The notes under the pieces were generated by a model. The model saw nothing but the letters and a program-made list of their open reading frames with translations. It searched no databases and had not been told where the DNA came from. DNA of 64,000 nucleotides from contig NZ_JACRAW010000008.1 in assembly GCF_016213215.1 (NCBI RefSeq), positions 123,697-187,696 on the forward strand, written 5' to 3'. This stretch comes from Bradyrhizobium sp. (GTDB taxonomy: Bacteria; Pseudomonadota; Alphaproteobacteria; Rhizobiales; Xanthobacteraceae). Position numbers and translations under genes: made by a program. Positions 1 to 8,702 of the stretch are shown one piece after another; position 1 is the stretch's first letter, and the number at the start of each line of letters is the position of its first letter.

Positions 1-189
1 CAGGTCGGGCCGACTCCTTGCCTTCCCCACCAGGCTCCGTTTTGCAAATTCGACGACCATGCGCTCTGTGCCAGCGGAAATCAGACTGGCCGCCGTGCGA
101 ACCAGGAGGTGCCCTGGCTTCCCGCGCGGCACAGGTACGGCTCGCACCGACAAGGCGCCGGTACTTGCACTTTGGACGATCTGTTTCAT
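1..189 (-). CDS. Bi-domain oxidoreductase, N-terminal part (runs off left edge)
   Basis: The minus strand reads an uninterrupted 63-codon start of a protein that continues beyond base 1. It opens MKQIVQSASTGALSV and carries LLVRTAASLISAGTERMVVE, which resembles the N-terminus of the zinc-type alcohol dehydrogenase / Gfo-Idh fusion proteins found in polysaccharide loci. An upstream GGAG lies seven bases before the ATG at 189. It follows asnB in the same direction with a 54-bp gap, so the two are probably co-transcribed. Those proteins are thought to act on sugar nucleotides, but no catalytic residues are visible here. The family call rests on the N-terminal motif alone. Confidence 0.6.
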   Translation of the reverse strand, partial: MKQIVQSASTGALSVRAVPVPRGKPGHLLVRTAASLISAGTERMVVEFAKRSLVGKARSRPDL

Positions 190-243
190 CCTCGTGCTCC
201 AGCAAAAACCGTTGCTCTGATGTGCGGGCGCGCACTCTTGGGA

Positions 244-2160
244 CTACGCAGCATTTCTCGCATCCGTACTCGCGAGCGACGGCCGGAAGCTCAGCTGACG
301 ACACCAGATCTCGATGCACACGAGGGTGAAGAGGACGAACGCCACGTCGCTTCGATTCTGGTCGAACGCGTTGCGCAACCTGGCGACTGCGGCAGGATCG
401 AAGAGGCCTCGCTCCGTCACGACGCGCGGCGATGTCATTTCCGCAACCAAGCCGCGCGCTGGACCGGCCATCCAGGCTCTGAGAGGCACGCCAAAGCCTT
501 GCTTCGCACGCCTGAGAACACCCCGATTCAATCGGTCCGACATGGCCTTCCGCAGGATCCGTTTCGTTTGCCAGAGCCCGATCTTTTGCGAGACCGGCAC
601 GCGCATCGCAAACGCGACCAGCCGGAGGTCAAGAACAGGCACGCGAAATTCGACTCCCTCCTGCATGCCCATCTTGTCCGTATAGTTGAGATTGAGGTCC
701 GGCAGGAATCCGTGAAGATCCAATTGCAGCAGTCGTTCCACTGGATGCAATTCGCGCGTCTTGCCCAGCAACCGGCCAAACGGGTGGCCATGACCGTCGA
801 ACGGCTGACCTGGCGCTACCAGCGACTTCAGCTCTCCCGCCGGCCAGCTCGAGAAGCTCATCGCATCCGTCAGCATCTCGTCCTCGCTCAAAGCCAACAG
901 CTGACCAAGGCGGCCAAGCCGACGCCCAAGGACGGAATTACCGGGGAAGCCGCTGATCAGGCGCGATGTGGCCCGACGCGCGTAAGGGATCTGATCGAGC
1001 GCCGCCCAGATGAATGCCGCGACGTGCCTGCCGTATCCCGTGAAGAGATCATCTCCTCCGGTACCCGTCAGCAGGACCTTGACGCCGTGTCGCCTCGCTT
1101 CTGCAGCAATCATTCGGGTTTGCAGGGCGGCGAAGTCGCCGGTCGGCTCGTCCAGGTCCCAGAGCATTTGGGGAAGCTCGCTGACAAGCTGCGCCGTGGT
1201 CGGCACTTCGACCAGCGGGACCTTCAACCTTCTTGCCATCTCACGTGCATGGACAACATCGTCCCCGAAGTTGTCGGCATGGTTGCGGTCCTTCGGCACG
1301 CTTGCACAGAATGTGACGATGCGAGCGGGATCAGTCGCTCTGCACATCGACGCCACGACGGCGCTGGAATCGACGCCTCCGGACAAACAGGCGCCGATGG
1401 GCACGTCGGCGACCATCTGATCTGCGACAACGCGATCGAACAGAGTCAGCAAGGCCGCTGGTTCAACTCGCTCGCGGCGCGGCGGCGGGAGGGGAATCTC
1501 GTAGTATTGCCGGATACTCACCCGGGCATCGGTATCGATCCAGGCGCAATGACCGGGCCGCAGCTTCCGAACAGACTTGAGCATGGTGGAAGCAGAAGAT
1601 GACCAGACGAATGCCAGGTGGTTCGCCACCGTCCCCACATCGATGTCGCGAGCCACATCCGGACACAGCGTCAATGCCTTAAGCTCTGACGCAAACAGAA
1701 ACCCGTGGGGTAGCGCCGCATAGTACAACGGTTTGACGCCAAGCTGGTCGCGCGCAATGAAGAGGCGCCGCAACGCGCGATCCCAGACCGCAAAAGCAAA
1801 TATGCCGTTCAGCCGGCCAAGGCAGGACTGGCCATCGGATTCAAACAGCCGAAGAAGCACCTCCGTATCGCTCCTGGTGCGAAATACCACACCGGCGTTC
1901 TCGAGTTCACCGCGCAGTTCCTTGAAATTGTAGATCTCGCCGTTGAATGAGAGGACGTACCGCCCATCAGCCGTATGCATTGGCTGGTTGGCGGCAGTAC
2001 TCAAATCAATGATCGACAGACGCGTGTGGCCAACCGCGAAATTCGCCTCCCGATCCCGCCAGATGGCGCGGCCGTCTGGGCCACGATGATTGATCTCATC
2101 GAGCATCGCATCCAGCAGCCGGTCGCTCCACGGACCGAGGAAACCTGCAACACCGCACAT
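244..2160 (-). CDS. asnB: Asparagine synthase (glutamine-hydrolysing), AsnB type
   Basis: A 638-residue class II glutamine amidotransferase fused to an ATP-pyrophosphatase synthetase domain. The start at 2160 is chosen because it gives MCGVAGF, placing the catalytic Cys at position 2; the longer reading frame to 2193 would bury it. Glutaminase motifs visible are HRGPDG, RLSIIDLS and NGEIYN. The synthetase P-loop SGGVDSS lies near residue 260. GGAAGGG about ten bases upstream is a plausible ribosome binding site. Family members make asparagine or amidate sugars; copies inside polysaccharide loci are commonly assigned to sugar or exopolysaccharide amidation. The neighbours favour that second role, but the substrate cannot be read from sequence. 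Confidence 0.9.
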   Translation of the reverse strand: MCGVAGFLGPWSDRLLDAMLDEINHRGPDGRAIWRDREANFAVGHTRLSIIDLSTAANQPMHTADGRYVLSFNGEIYNFKELRGELENAGVVFRTRSDTEVLLRLFESDGQSCLGRLNGIFAFAVWDRALRRLFIARDQLGVKPLYYAALPHGFLFASELKALTLCPDVARDIDVGTVANHLAFVWSSSASTMLKSVRKLRPGHCAWIDTDARVSIRQYYEIPLPPPRRERVEPAALLTLFDRVVADQMVADVPIGACLSGGVDSSAVVASMCRATDPARIVTFCASVPKDRNHADNFGDDVVHAREMARRLKVPLVEVPTTAQLVSELPQMLWDLDEPTGDFAALQTRMIAAEARRHGVKVLLTGTGGDDLFTGYGRHVAAFIWAALDQIPYARRATSRLISGFPGNSVLGRRLGRLGQLLALSEDEMLTDAMSFSSWPAGELKSLVAPGQPFDGHGHPFGRLLGKTRELHPVERLLQLDLHGFLPDLNLNYTDKMGMQEGVEFRVPVLDLRLVAFAMRVPVSQKIGLWQTKRILRKAMSDRLNRGVLRRAKQGFGVPLRAWMAGPARGLVAEMTSPRVVTERGLFDPAAVARLRNAFDQNRSDVAFVLFTLVCIEIWCRQLSFRPSLASTDARNAA

Positions 2161-2335
2161 GAAGGGATGACCCTTCCCAACCCGAATACGCAACGCACAG
2201 TCCGCACGTGGGTTGCATCAGTCCGGAACGAAAGTACGATGCTTGGAACCTGCAGCCGTCAGCAGCGTTAGCGCGTGGGTTCCCGAAACCGGAGCAACGC
2301 ACGTGGCCGATTCTGGCGCTCGCGAAGGCGTGACC

Positions 2336-3304
2336 GTGATCACAAAAGGCCCGGCCTCGGGATTGTCGCTCACCGCGATCATCCTGACTTACGATGAAGA
2401 ACTGCACCTGGAACGCTGCATTCGCAGCCTCACGCCTCTCGCGCCGCGCATCTATATCGTCGATTCCTTTTCGACAGACGCGACCGTCGAGATCGCCCGG
2501 AACCACGGCGCCGAGGTAGTGCAACGAAAGTTCAAAAATCAGGCCGATCAATTTCAATGGGCGCTCGACAACCTGCCGATCGATACCGATTGGGTGATGC
2601 GGATTGACGCAGATGAGTACATCTCGACAGAGCTCGCATCGTCGATGAAGGAACTCATCCCCCGTGCGCCGGCTACCGTCTCCGGCTTCTACGTAGACCG
2701 TTTGGTCGTGTTTCTGGGGCGCCCAATTCGCCACGGAGGCTTTTACCCGATGAAGGTCCTGAAAATCTGGCGGACGGGACTTGGCCAGGTGGAACAGCGT
2801 TGGATCGACGAGTACTGCGTCGTCAAGGAGGGACAGGTGGATTACTGCCCGGGGGACCTGATCGACGAGAACTTGCACGACCTGACTTGGTGGACGGACA
2901 AGCACAACAAATACTCGAGCCGGAGGGTGATCGACCTGCTCGACCGCGAATTGCAGCTGGGCCTCTCGCAGCATGCGTTGAGCGGCAAGATGTCCAGGCG
3001 ACAGGTCATTTACCACAGGGTCAAAACCAGGATATATCCCGCTCTCCCGCCCTACCTTCGAGCTTTCGCGTACTACCTGTATCGCTACGTGTTTCGACTG
3101 GGGTTTCTCGACGGGCAGCAGGGTCTCGTCTTCTGTTTCCTGCAGGCGTTCTGGAACCTATTTCTGGTGGACGCCAAGCTCTATGAGGCCCGTCGAATGA
3201 TAGCCTCGAAGGGACTGGAGTCGTTTATCCAACATTTGCGTGACGCGCAGGGGCTGGACCTCCGCCCTCCTCATTGGGAAAGCGAATCCCGCCGGAGCGC
3301 GTAG
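2336..3304 (+). CDS. Glycosyltransferase family 2 (WcaA-like)
   Basis: A cytoplasmic GT-A glycosyltransferase of about 322 residues. The nucleotide-binding start LTAIILTYDEELHLERCI and the metal-binding DAD motif in MRIDADEY are clear. It would transfer a sugar from a nucleotide donor to a lipid-linked polysaccharide intermediate. The frame is open from an ATG at 2213, but the extra 41 residues do not resemble the family. GTG 2336 has GAAGG seven bases upstream, so it is preferred. The gene is divergent from asnB and followed after 143 bp by a beta-helix protein, fitting an exopolysaccharide locus. Donor and acceptor are unknown. Confidence 0.85.
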   Translation: MITKGPASGLSLTAIILTYDEELHLERCIRSLTPLAPRIYIVDSFSTDATVEIARNHGAEVVQRKFKNQADQFQWALDNLPIDTDWVMRIDADEYISTELASSMKELIPRAPATVSGFYVDRLVVFLGRPIRHGGFYPMKVLKIWRTGLGQVEQRWIDEYCVVKEGQVDYCPGDLIDENLHDLTWWTDKHNKYSSRRVIDLLDRELQLGLSQHALSGKMSRRQVIYHRVKTRIYPALPPYLRAFAYYLYRYVFRLGFLDGQQGLVFCFLQAFWNLFLVDAKLYEARRMIASKGLESFIQHLRDAQGLDLRPPHWESESRRSA

Positions 3305-3447
3305 GACGTGTTGCTCGCGTCTGCATGCCGTGCCTTTCCGCCGGTTGGAAACGGATGCCCCGGAAATCCGGACGGACGACTGCGGCTATTCAACGTGCCC
3401 CGGCCGGGAGTGCCCGGAGGTGAACGAGAATCCAAGGGAGAAATGAC

Positions 3448-4995
3448 ATGAACCGGCGCGCCTTGCTCACGTTAGCGGCTTCGGGCGGCCTTTTGGGCTC
3501 AGTTCGTGCGCAGTCAAACCAGCCCGAAAGCACTGAAGCTCGACTAGACGTCCGGAAATTCGGAGCGGTCGGCGATGGTGTACACGACGACACGAACGCC
3601 TTTCAACGGGGGATCGATTACGCCTGCAACAACAAGATGCAACTGCTGATTCCCGGAACGCCCCGATCATATTTGATCTCCGACGCACTATCCATTCCAC
3701 ATGGCAAGCACGATTGGGCGATCACCGGAGAGGCAGGGCGAGTCACGATCACGCAGACCGCCGACAACAAGCCAATCTTCCTGTTTTCAAGCCGTGGTCA
3801 CGATTATCGTGATACGACCAACCGTGCTTTCAGCGTAAGAAACCTCCGAGCGGCGTGGTCGCGCAAACAACCTATTGCGAACAAGGACTCCAACATGTTC
3901 CTGTTCGACGACGGCGGGTACGCTGATTTTCAGATCGACAATTGCGAGAACCACAACGGCTGTCGACTGGTCTCAACTCGGGAAGTGCAGGCGCCCGGTC
4001 GCCAGCTGAATGTATGGGGATGTGTTATGTCGCACCTCTTCAGCGGTTACGAGGCGAGTGGCGCAGCCGTTCGCCTGAGGACCAACCCGGTCGAGGGAAT
4101 GCCGAATATCCTGATCTCGCACGTCTACGCGCTTCGGCATGCGGCGGAAGAGGAACTCATTCACCTCGCGGGTTGCGCAAGCGTCAATATCGACAATGTC
4201 GAGATCAACTTCGGCCGCGGCCCTCAGCTCGTCTGCTGGGGCGGAACGACGGAGGTCAACGTGCGCGCGTGGCGAATGGAGCAATGCACAATAGCCGACG
4301 GCCCGCGGAATGTCATTTTTGACCTGAGCGGCAATGGCCCGACTCAACAGGGCACCTACCGTTTCCAAGGCGTTGAGATGCGATTCACAACCATCGACAG
4401 CACGCAGCCGCACTCCGTATTCAACGCCAGCGCCGGGGCGGAAGTGGTCATCGACGGCTGTCAGGAAGTTGCGACCAGACACAAGTCGGGTGCGCTTACC
4501 TTGGCCACCACACAAAATGCACGGGTTCAGTTCCGCAGTGTTGCCGACATTGTTTCTCCCCATGTCTTTCTGTTGGACAACCCGCATTTGACTGACGTCA
4601 GCTTCGCGACCACGGAAGTGTTTCGCTTTTACAAGAACAGCCTGACGTCGGGGATGGATCGCGTGCCGAACGACTCACCCAGCGCGTTCAAGGTCCAGGC
4701 TGTGGCGGCTGCGGGGTGGATATGGGCGATCGAGGTCAGCCTGGACGCGGAGGTGACGGCCGGACAGATCGAGCTGGCTCTCCACAAGAACGGACGCCCG
4801 ATCGATTCCGGAGCGATGAAGCTCGCCATAACAAAGGGCGCCAGTGGCGTGAAGGCTGCGACCGTGATCAAGAACACCAACCATCCGGATTATCGTGTAG
4901 CCCCCGGGGATCGGGTTCACTTCGAGATTTCGACTAGCCAATCGTTTGCTGGCCCGAAGAACGCGATCTTCAATCTCATCGTTGCGAACATCTAG
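3448..4995 (+). CDS. Exported right-handed beta-helix (pectate-lyase-3-like) protein
   Basis: 515 residues. The N-terminus MNRRALLTLAASGGLL followed by VRAQ is a signal peptide with a twin-arginine-like start. After it comes DVRKFGAVGDGVHDDTNAFQ, the signature opening of the pectate-lyase-3 / glycosyl hydrolase 28-like beta-helix fold. Such proteins in exopolysaccharide loci act as periplasmic lyases, hydrolases or epimerases on the polymer. AAGGGAG lies ahead of the ATG. The C-terminal 120 residues form a separate region with alternating beta pattern and no recognised motif. Substrate and catalytic residues could not be assigned. Confidence 0.75.
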   Translation: MNRRALLTLAASGGLLGSVRAQSNQPESTEARLDVRKFGAVGDGVHDDTNAFQRGIDYACNNKMQLLIPGTPRSYLISDALSIPHGKHDWAITGEAGRVTITQTADNKPIFLFSSRGHDYRDTTNRAFSVRNLRAAWSRKQPIANKDSNMFLFDDGGYADFQIDNCENHNGCRLVSTREVQAPGRQLNVWGCVMSHLFSGYEASGAAVRLRTNPVEGMPNILISHVYALRHAAEEELIHLAGCASVNIDNVEINFGRGPQLVCWGGTTEVNVRAWRMEQCTIADGPRNVIFDLSGNGPTQQGTYRFQGVEMRFTTIDSTQPHSVFNASAGAEVVIDGCQEVATRHKSGALTLATTQNARVQFRSVADIVSPHVFLLDNPHLTDVSFATTEVFRFYKNSLTSGMDRVPNDSPSAFKVQAVAAAGWIWAIEVSLDAEVTAGQIELALHKNGRPIDSGAMKLAITKGASGVKAATVIKNTNHPDYRVAPGDRVHFEISTSQSFAGPKNAIFNLIVANI

Positions 4996-5270
4996 GCGGC
5001 GCTCGCTCGTCACGGATCTCTGAACCGGGCGCGCTGAGAACTCGGAGGAGGTTCGCGGGAGGCCGTTCAGGAGCCTTTAGCCTACGACAGGTCGGCATGA
5101 ACGGGACTTCCGCGCCACCGCGATTTCCCAGCCAAGCGGACATTTGATCGCGGTTCCCCGGCGCCTTTTCGTTTGGCAGCATCGGCCAGGGGCGCCTCCG
5201 TAAGGAACGCGGAACATTGGAACATGAAGGGCGTTAGTACGCGTTTGGCTCCCACCGTTTTCGGCCCTAG

Positions 5271-7046
5271 ATGTTGCAAGCCCGCAAGTCGGCAGCTCTG
5301 CTCGGCGACGTGGAACAGCCCCCCGCTGTTCCAGCGGCCGAGATCCTCAGATCCGGCACCGCCTTTATCCGCCGCAACCTACGGGTGATACTGGCATTTC
5401 TTGCACTGACGGTCGGATCATCCGCTGCCTATCTCCTTTTCGCTACCCCGCGCTTCACGGCGGAAGCCGTTCTATACATCGAGAAACCGAAAATTCGCCC
5501 TGTTCAGCTCGATTCGGCGAGCAGCGATAGTTCTGTCGATTCCAAGACGGTCGACAGCCAGGTCGAGATCCTGAAATCGGATGCAATCGCAGTGTCCGTT
5601 ATCAGAAGCCTTCAACTGGCGGAAAACGCGGCTTTCATGAGGACGAGGACTGCAGGTTTGACTGCCGAACAGGACGCCATGCGCGTCCTGCGCCGAAATC
5701 TGTCAGTGTCGCGGGTCGGCCTTTCGGCGGTCATCAAGATCAACTTTACCGATTCTGATCCCCGGCAAGCCGCCCGAATTGCGAATGCCGTCGCCAACGC
5801 GTACATCGAAAATCGGATCAATGCCGCTAACCATGCCGCAGAGACCGCGACCAATTGGCTGGAAGCCCGGCTGCGTGACCTTCAGAAGAAGGCGGCCGAT
5901 GCAGAGAAGCAAGTCCAGGAATTCCAATCAAAGAATGAAGTTGACGAGCAGGCAAGGCTGACGGAGCTTCGGGCAAACGCAAGGACGTACCGAAGGCTCT
6001 ATGACAGCTTTTTCGAGCGGTACGCCGAATCCGGTCAGCAGCAGTCATTTCAATTCGCCGAAGGTCAAGTCGTCAGCCAGGCTTTGCCGCCGGCCCAGAA
6101 GAGCAGGCCGAGTCCCGTCTTCGTGCTGCCGATTGCGGTATTCGGCGGACTTTGCATCGGCCTTGGGGTTGCGGCCTGGGCGGAACTGTCGGATCGGACG
6201 TTTCGGACGCCCGAGCACGTTGCGGAGCGGCTGGAGACCGACTGTCTCGGCGCGCTCGAGTGGATCCAGAAGCCCTATTGGCGACCGCTGGACATGCGCA
6301 TGTGGCCCCGCAAGAAGACAGCAGATCCCAAACTTATGCAGTCCGAGGGCATCCTCTCCTATGTATTGACAAATCCGACGTCACATTTCGCCGAAACAAT
6401 CCGCTCGATAAGGCTGTCGTGCGATCTTCTCCTGCCGGATCAGCCGTCGCGGATCGTCGGATTCACATCCGCGCTCGACAGGGAAGGCAAGTCGACCGTT
6501 GCCGCGAATTTTGCGCAGCTCGTCTCGCGCGCGGGACGCAGAGTCCTGCTCGTTGATGCGGACTTTCGCAAGAGGACGCTGTCACGCTCCATGACCCCGC
6601 GTGCCTTGAAGGGCTGGTGCGACTTGGTCCTTGGGGGCGTCGCCATCGAGGAAGTCCTGCAGATCGATCGCGCGAGCAAGATGCACTTCTTCCCTCTCGT
6701 GGAGATGCCCGGGCCGTTCGAGGCGACGGAGTTTCTGACATCGGATGGCGTCCGTACGATGTTTGAAGGGCTGCGGCAGCGCTACGACTATGTTATCGTG
6801 GATTTGCCGTCCCTTGCGCCGGTCATCGAGGTCCGGGCTTCAACCGTGACGATCGACGCGTACGTGCTGGTGGTCGAGTGGGGCAAGACCTTGACCGAGA
6901 CGGTGCAATGCGCCTTGGCTTCAGCGCAAGAGGTGCACCACAAGCTGCTTGGTGCGATTCTGAACAAGACCAATCTTGGCTCGATGCATCGCTATACACC
7001 CCACAACAGCGAGTGCTATTTCCGTTCCCCACCGGCTTCTCTTTGA
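5271..7046 (+). CDS. Wzz / BY-kinase fusion, exopolysaccharide chain-length regulator
   Basis: 591 residues with two membrane segments (about 36-57 and 281-304) around a Wzz-type periplasmic domain with a helical stretch near 190-235. A cytoplasmic bacterial tyrosine kinase domain follows. Walker A is LDREGKST near 400, Walker A-prime is VLLVDADF near 427, and Walker B is YVIVDLP near 513. The usual proline-glycine before EGKST is replaced by Asp-Arg. The C-terminus has only two tyrosines (RYTP and CYFRS), a short version of the autophosphorylated cluster. The protein should control polymer length and export with the Wza-like protein encoded convergently; the two genes overlap by 31 bp at their ends. 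No clear ribosome binding site precedes this ATG. Confidence 0.85.
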   Translation: MLQARKSAALLGDVEQPPAVPAAEILRSGTAFIRRNLRVILAFLALTVGSSAAYLLFATPRFTAEAVLYIEKPKIRPVQLDSASSDSSVDSKTVDSQVEILKSDAIAVSVIRSLQLAENAAFMRTRTAGLTAEQDAMRVLRRNLSVSRVGLSAVIKINFTDSDPRQAARIANAVANAYIENRINAANHAAETATNWLEARLRDLQKKAADAEKQVQEFQSKNEVDEQARLTELRANARTYRRLYDSFFERYAESGQQQSFQFAEGQVVSQALPPAQKSRPSPVFVLPIAVFGGLCIGLGVAAWAELSDRTFRTPEHVAERLETDCLGALEWIQKPYWRPLDMRMWPRKKTADPKLMQSEGILSYVLTNPTSHFAETIRSIRLSCDLLLPDQPSRIVGFTSALDREGKSTVAANFAQLVSRAGRRVLLVDADFRKRTLSRSMTPRALKGWCDLVLGGVAIEEVLQIDRASKMHFFPLVEMPGPFEATEFLTSDGVRTMFEGLRQRYDYVIVDLPSLAPVIEVRASTVTIDAYVLVVEWGKTLTETVQCALASAQEVHHKLLGAILNKTNLGSMHRYTPHNSECYFRSPPASL

Positions 7047-8359
7047 CCTTCGTTGCCCGCCGCGGGTGATCCAGACTCAGTGAATTTGGGCAAGCCCTCC
7101 AGTCGCAGCCGCACCTCGACAACGTCGCCCGGCATGAGTCTGGTCTCTTCGTTGGCAGTCATGTTGCCGAACGTGTCGTTGTCATTTCTGTACACTTTGA
7201 TGTCTGGCTCACGACCGGCTCCGCGGGCTAGTTGAGATCGCACCACACCCGCGTACAATAATTTGTCGCCGACCGCCTGGAGTCGAGCCCGGATCGTGGC
7301 GAGTCGGACGTTGGCGTCCTGTAGTTTTGCCAGCAGGTTGTCCCGCCTCTGGTCCTGCACGCGCTCCAATCGTCTGGCGAATTCGCTGCGCTCGCGCTCC
7401 ACCTGGGCTATGAGCGCGGTCGTCTGAAGCACCCGAGTGGCTGAAAACAGCGTCAGCCGGCGCGAGTCCGAGAGCCGCGTCATGGGCACCAGCCCTTTGC
7501 TGAAATTGGTCTGCACTTCCTTGAATTCGGCAGCGTCAGTATCCGCATTCTTCTGTTCGGTCTCTCGTTGATGCTGAAGCGTGGCAATTCGCTCGTCCTC
7601 CGCCTGGACGGCGTTCTCGAGATACTGTTTTTCCTTCTGATGATCGGAATTGTCGACGCTGAGCCGTTGCGCTTCGACGTCCACGATCTTCGACGTCACC
7701 CCCGATGGAAGCGGGAGATCGTCCAGGTTAGCTTGTCCAAGGGCGGTCTTCCCATCGAGTTCGGCCTGGAAGCGTTCAGCCTGGGCCCGCACCTTGGCGA
7801 ATTCCGTCCACAGTTCATAATACTCACCGCGAAAATCCGATGAGTCCAGAAAAGGGTCCCGTCCCCTGAACCGCATTGTGTCATAGCCCCCGGCAAGCGC
7901 GATGGCCTGGCGCACGGTCATTCCAGGCCGATATGCCTGTGTCCCTGGATTGGCCACGTCGCCATTGAGGTATATCGGCCGATATTCAGCCACCGTCAGA
8001 CTAACCTCGTCGGGAGAGACGGTGACCACCTCGTCCCGCGACGTCAGGCGCCCCTGCTGATCCAGTTCGCGGGACCGAAAAGCCTTGGTTGAAAAGATCG
8101 ACTTCACCTGCTTGCGCAATTCGGCCACGCTGAGGCCCGCCGCCTTGATATCCCCGATCAATGGAAATGAGGCCTGGCCATTCAGATCGATCATGACCCG
8201 ATGCCGCAAATCGCGAATTCCGACTGCTTCGATCTCGAGCACGTCGCCGGGAGCCAGAAGGTACTCGCAGCGCGCAGCGACCGGGGCGAGCAGAACCGCC
8301 AAAATCATCGAGACTCGCCAAAGGTCATACAGGAGCTTGGGTAAGCTCATTGTGTTCAT
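7016..8359 (-). CDS. Polysaccharide export protein, Wza/GumB-like, with long coiled coil
   Basis: 447 residues. A signal peptide ends near residue 31, followed by the polysaccharide export domain (YLLAPGDVLEIEAVG) and an SLBB-like segment (IYLNGDVANPGTQAYRPG). Residues from about 180 to 370 are a charged helical coiled coil resembling the hairpins of periplasmic adaptors. A second beta segment ending in LMPGDVVEVRL closes the protein. Wza proteins form the outer-membrane channel for capsule or exopolysaccharide. The inserted coiled coil makes this a longer architecture that could bridge to the Wzz partner. The gene is convergent with, and overlaps, the Wzz/kinase gene. Confidence 0.82.
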   Translation of the reverse strand: MNTMSLPKLLYDLWRVSMILAVLLAPVAARCEYLLAPGDVLEIEAVGIRDLRHRVMIDLNGQASFPLIGDIKAAGLSVAELRKQVKSIFSTKAFRSRELDQQGRLTSRDEVVTVSPDEVSLTVAEYRPIYLNGDVANPGTQAYRPGMTVRQAIALAGGYDTMRFRGRDPFLDSSDFRGEYYELWTEFAKVRAQAERFQAELDGKTALGQANLDDLPLPSGVTSKIVDVEAQRLSVDNSDHQKEKQYLENAVQAEDERIATLQHQRETEQKNADTDAAEFKEVQTNFSKGLVPMTRLSDSRRLTLFSATRVLQTTALIAQVERERSEFARRLERVQDQRRDNLLAKLQDANVRLATIRARLQAVGDKLLYAGVVRSQLARGAGREPDIKVYRNDNDTFGNMTANEETRLMPGDVVEVRLRLEGLPKFTESGSPAAGNEGQREAGGERK

Positions 8360-8702
8360 CTGCCCTCCACCATGGCCCGGGGATACTGCCGGCTACAACG
8401 AGACCCACCGGCCCGGAGTTCCTCTGCCCGAGTTCCATTGAAACCAGCCGCGACAACGGCTTCGCCAACCGCCGTTCGAACCTGAGGTTGAGGCGTCGCC
8501 GAGCGCTCAGTTTTTAAGCCCTGAATTCCGACGCAAACCGCTCCTCGAGGTCCTCGGTCGGAGGGGAACCGATCCCCACCGCCTCCGTTTATATGCGGCA
8601 GGTCCAAGCTGAGATCCGTTCCAACTGCAGCCCTTGGCCATCTCGGACCAGTTCAGCCGCCCGGGGGGTGATCCGGTGCTCTCAACGTATGCCGGAAGGC
8701 AC

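Noticed and set aside
109..1602. Long plus-strand frame across the asnB gene
   Set aside because: It is the antisense shadow of asnB, with Arg/His-rich sequence and no family features.
2089..2102. TTGATCTCATCGAG as a FixK-like site
   Set aside because: It is inside asnB and matches only six of eight fixed positions.
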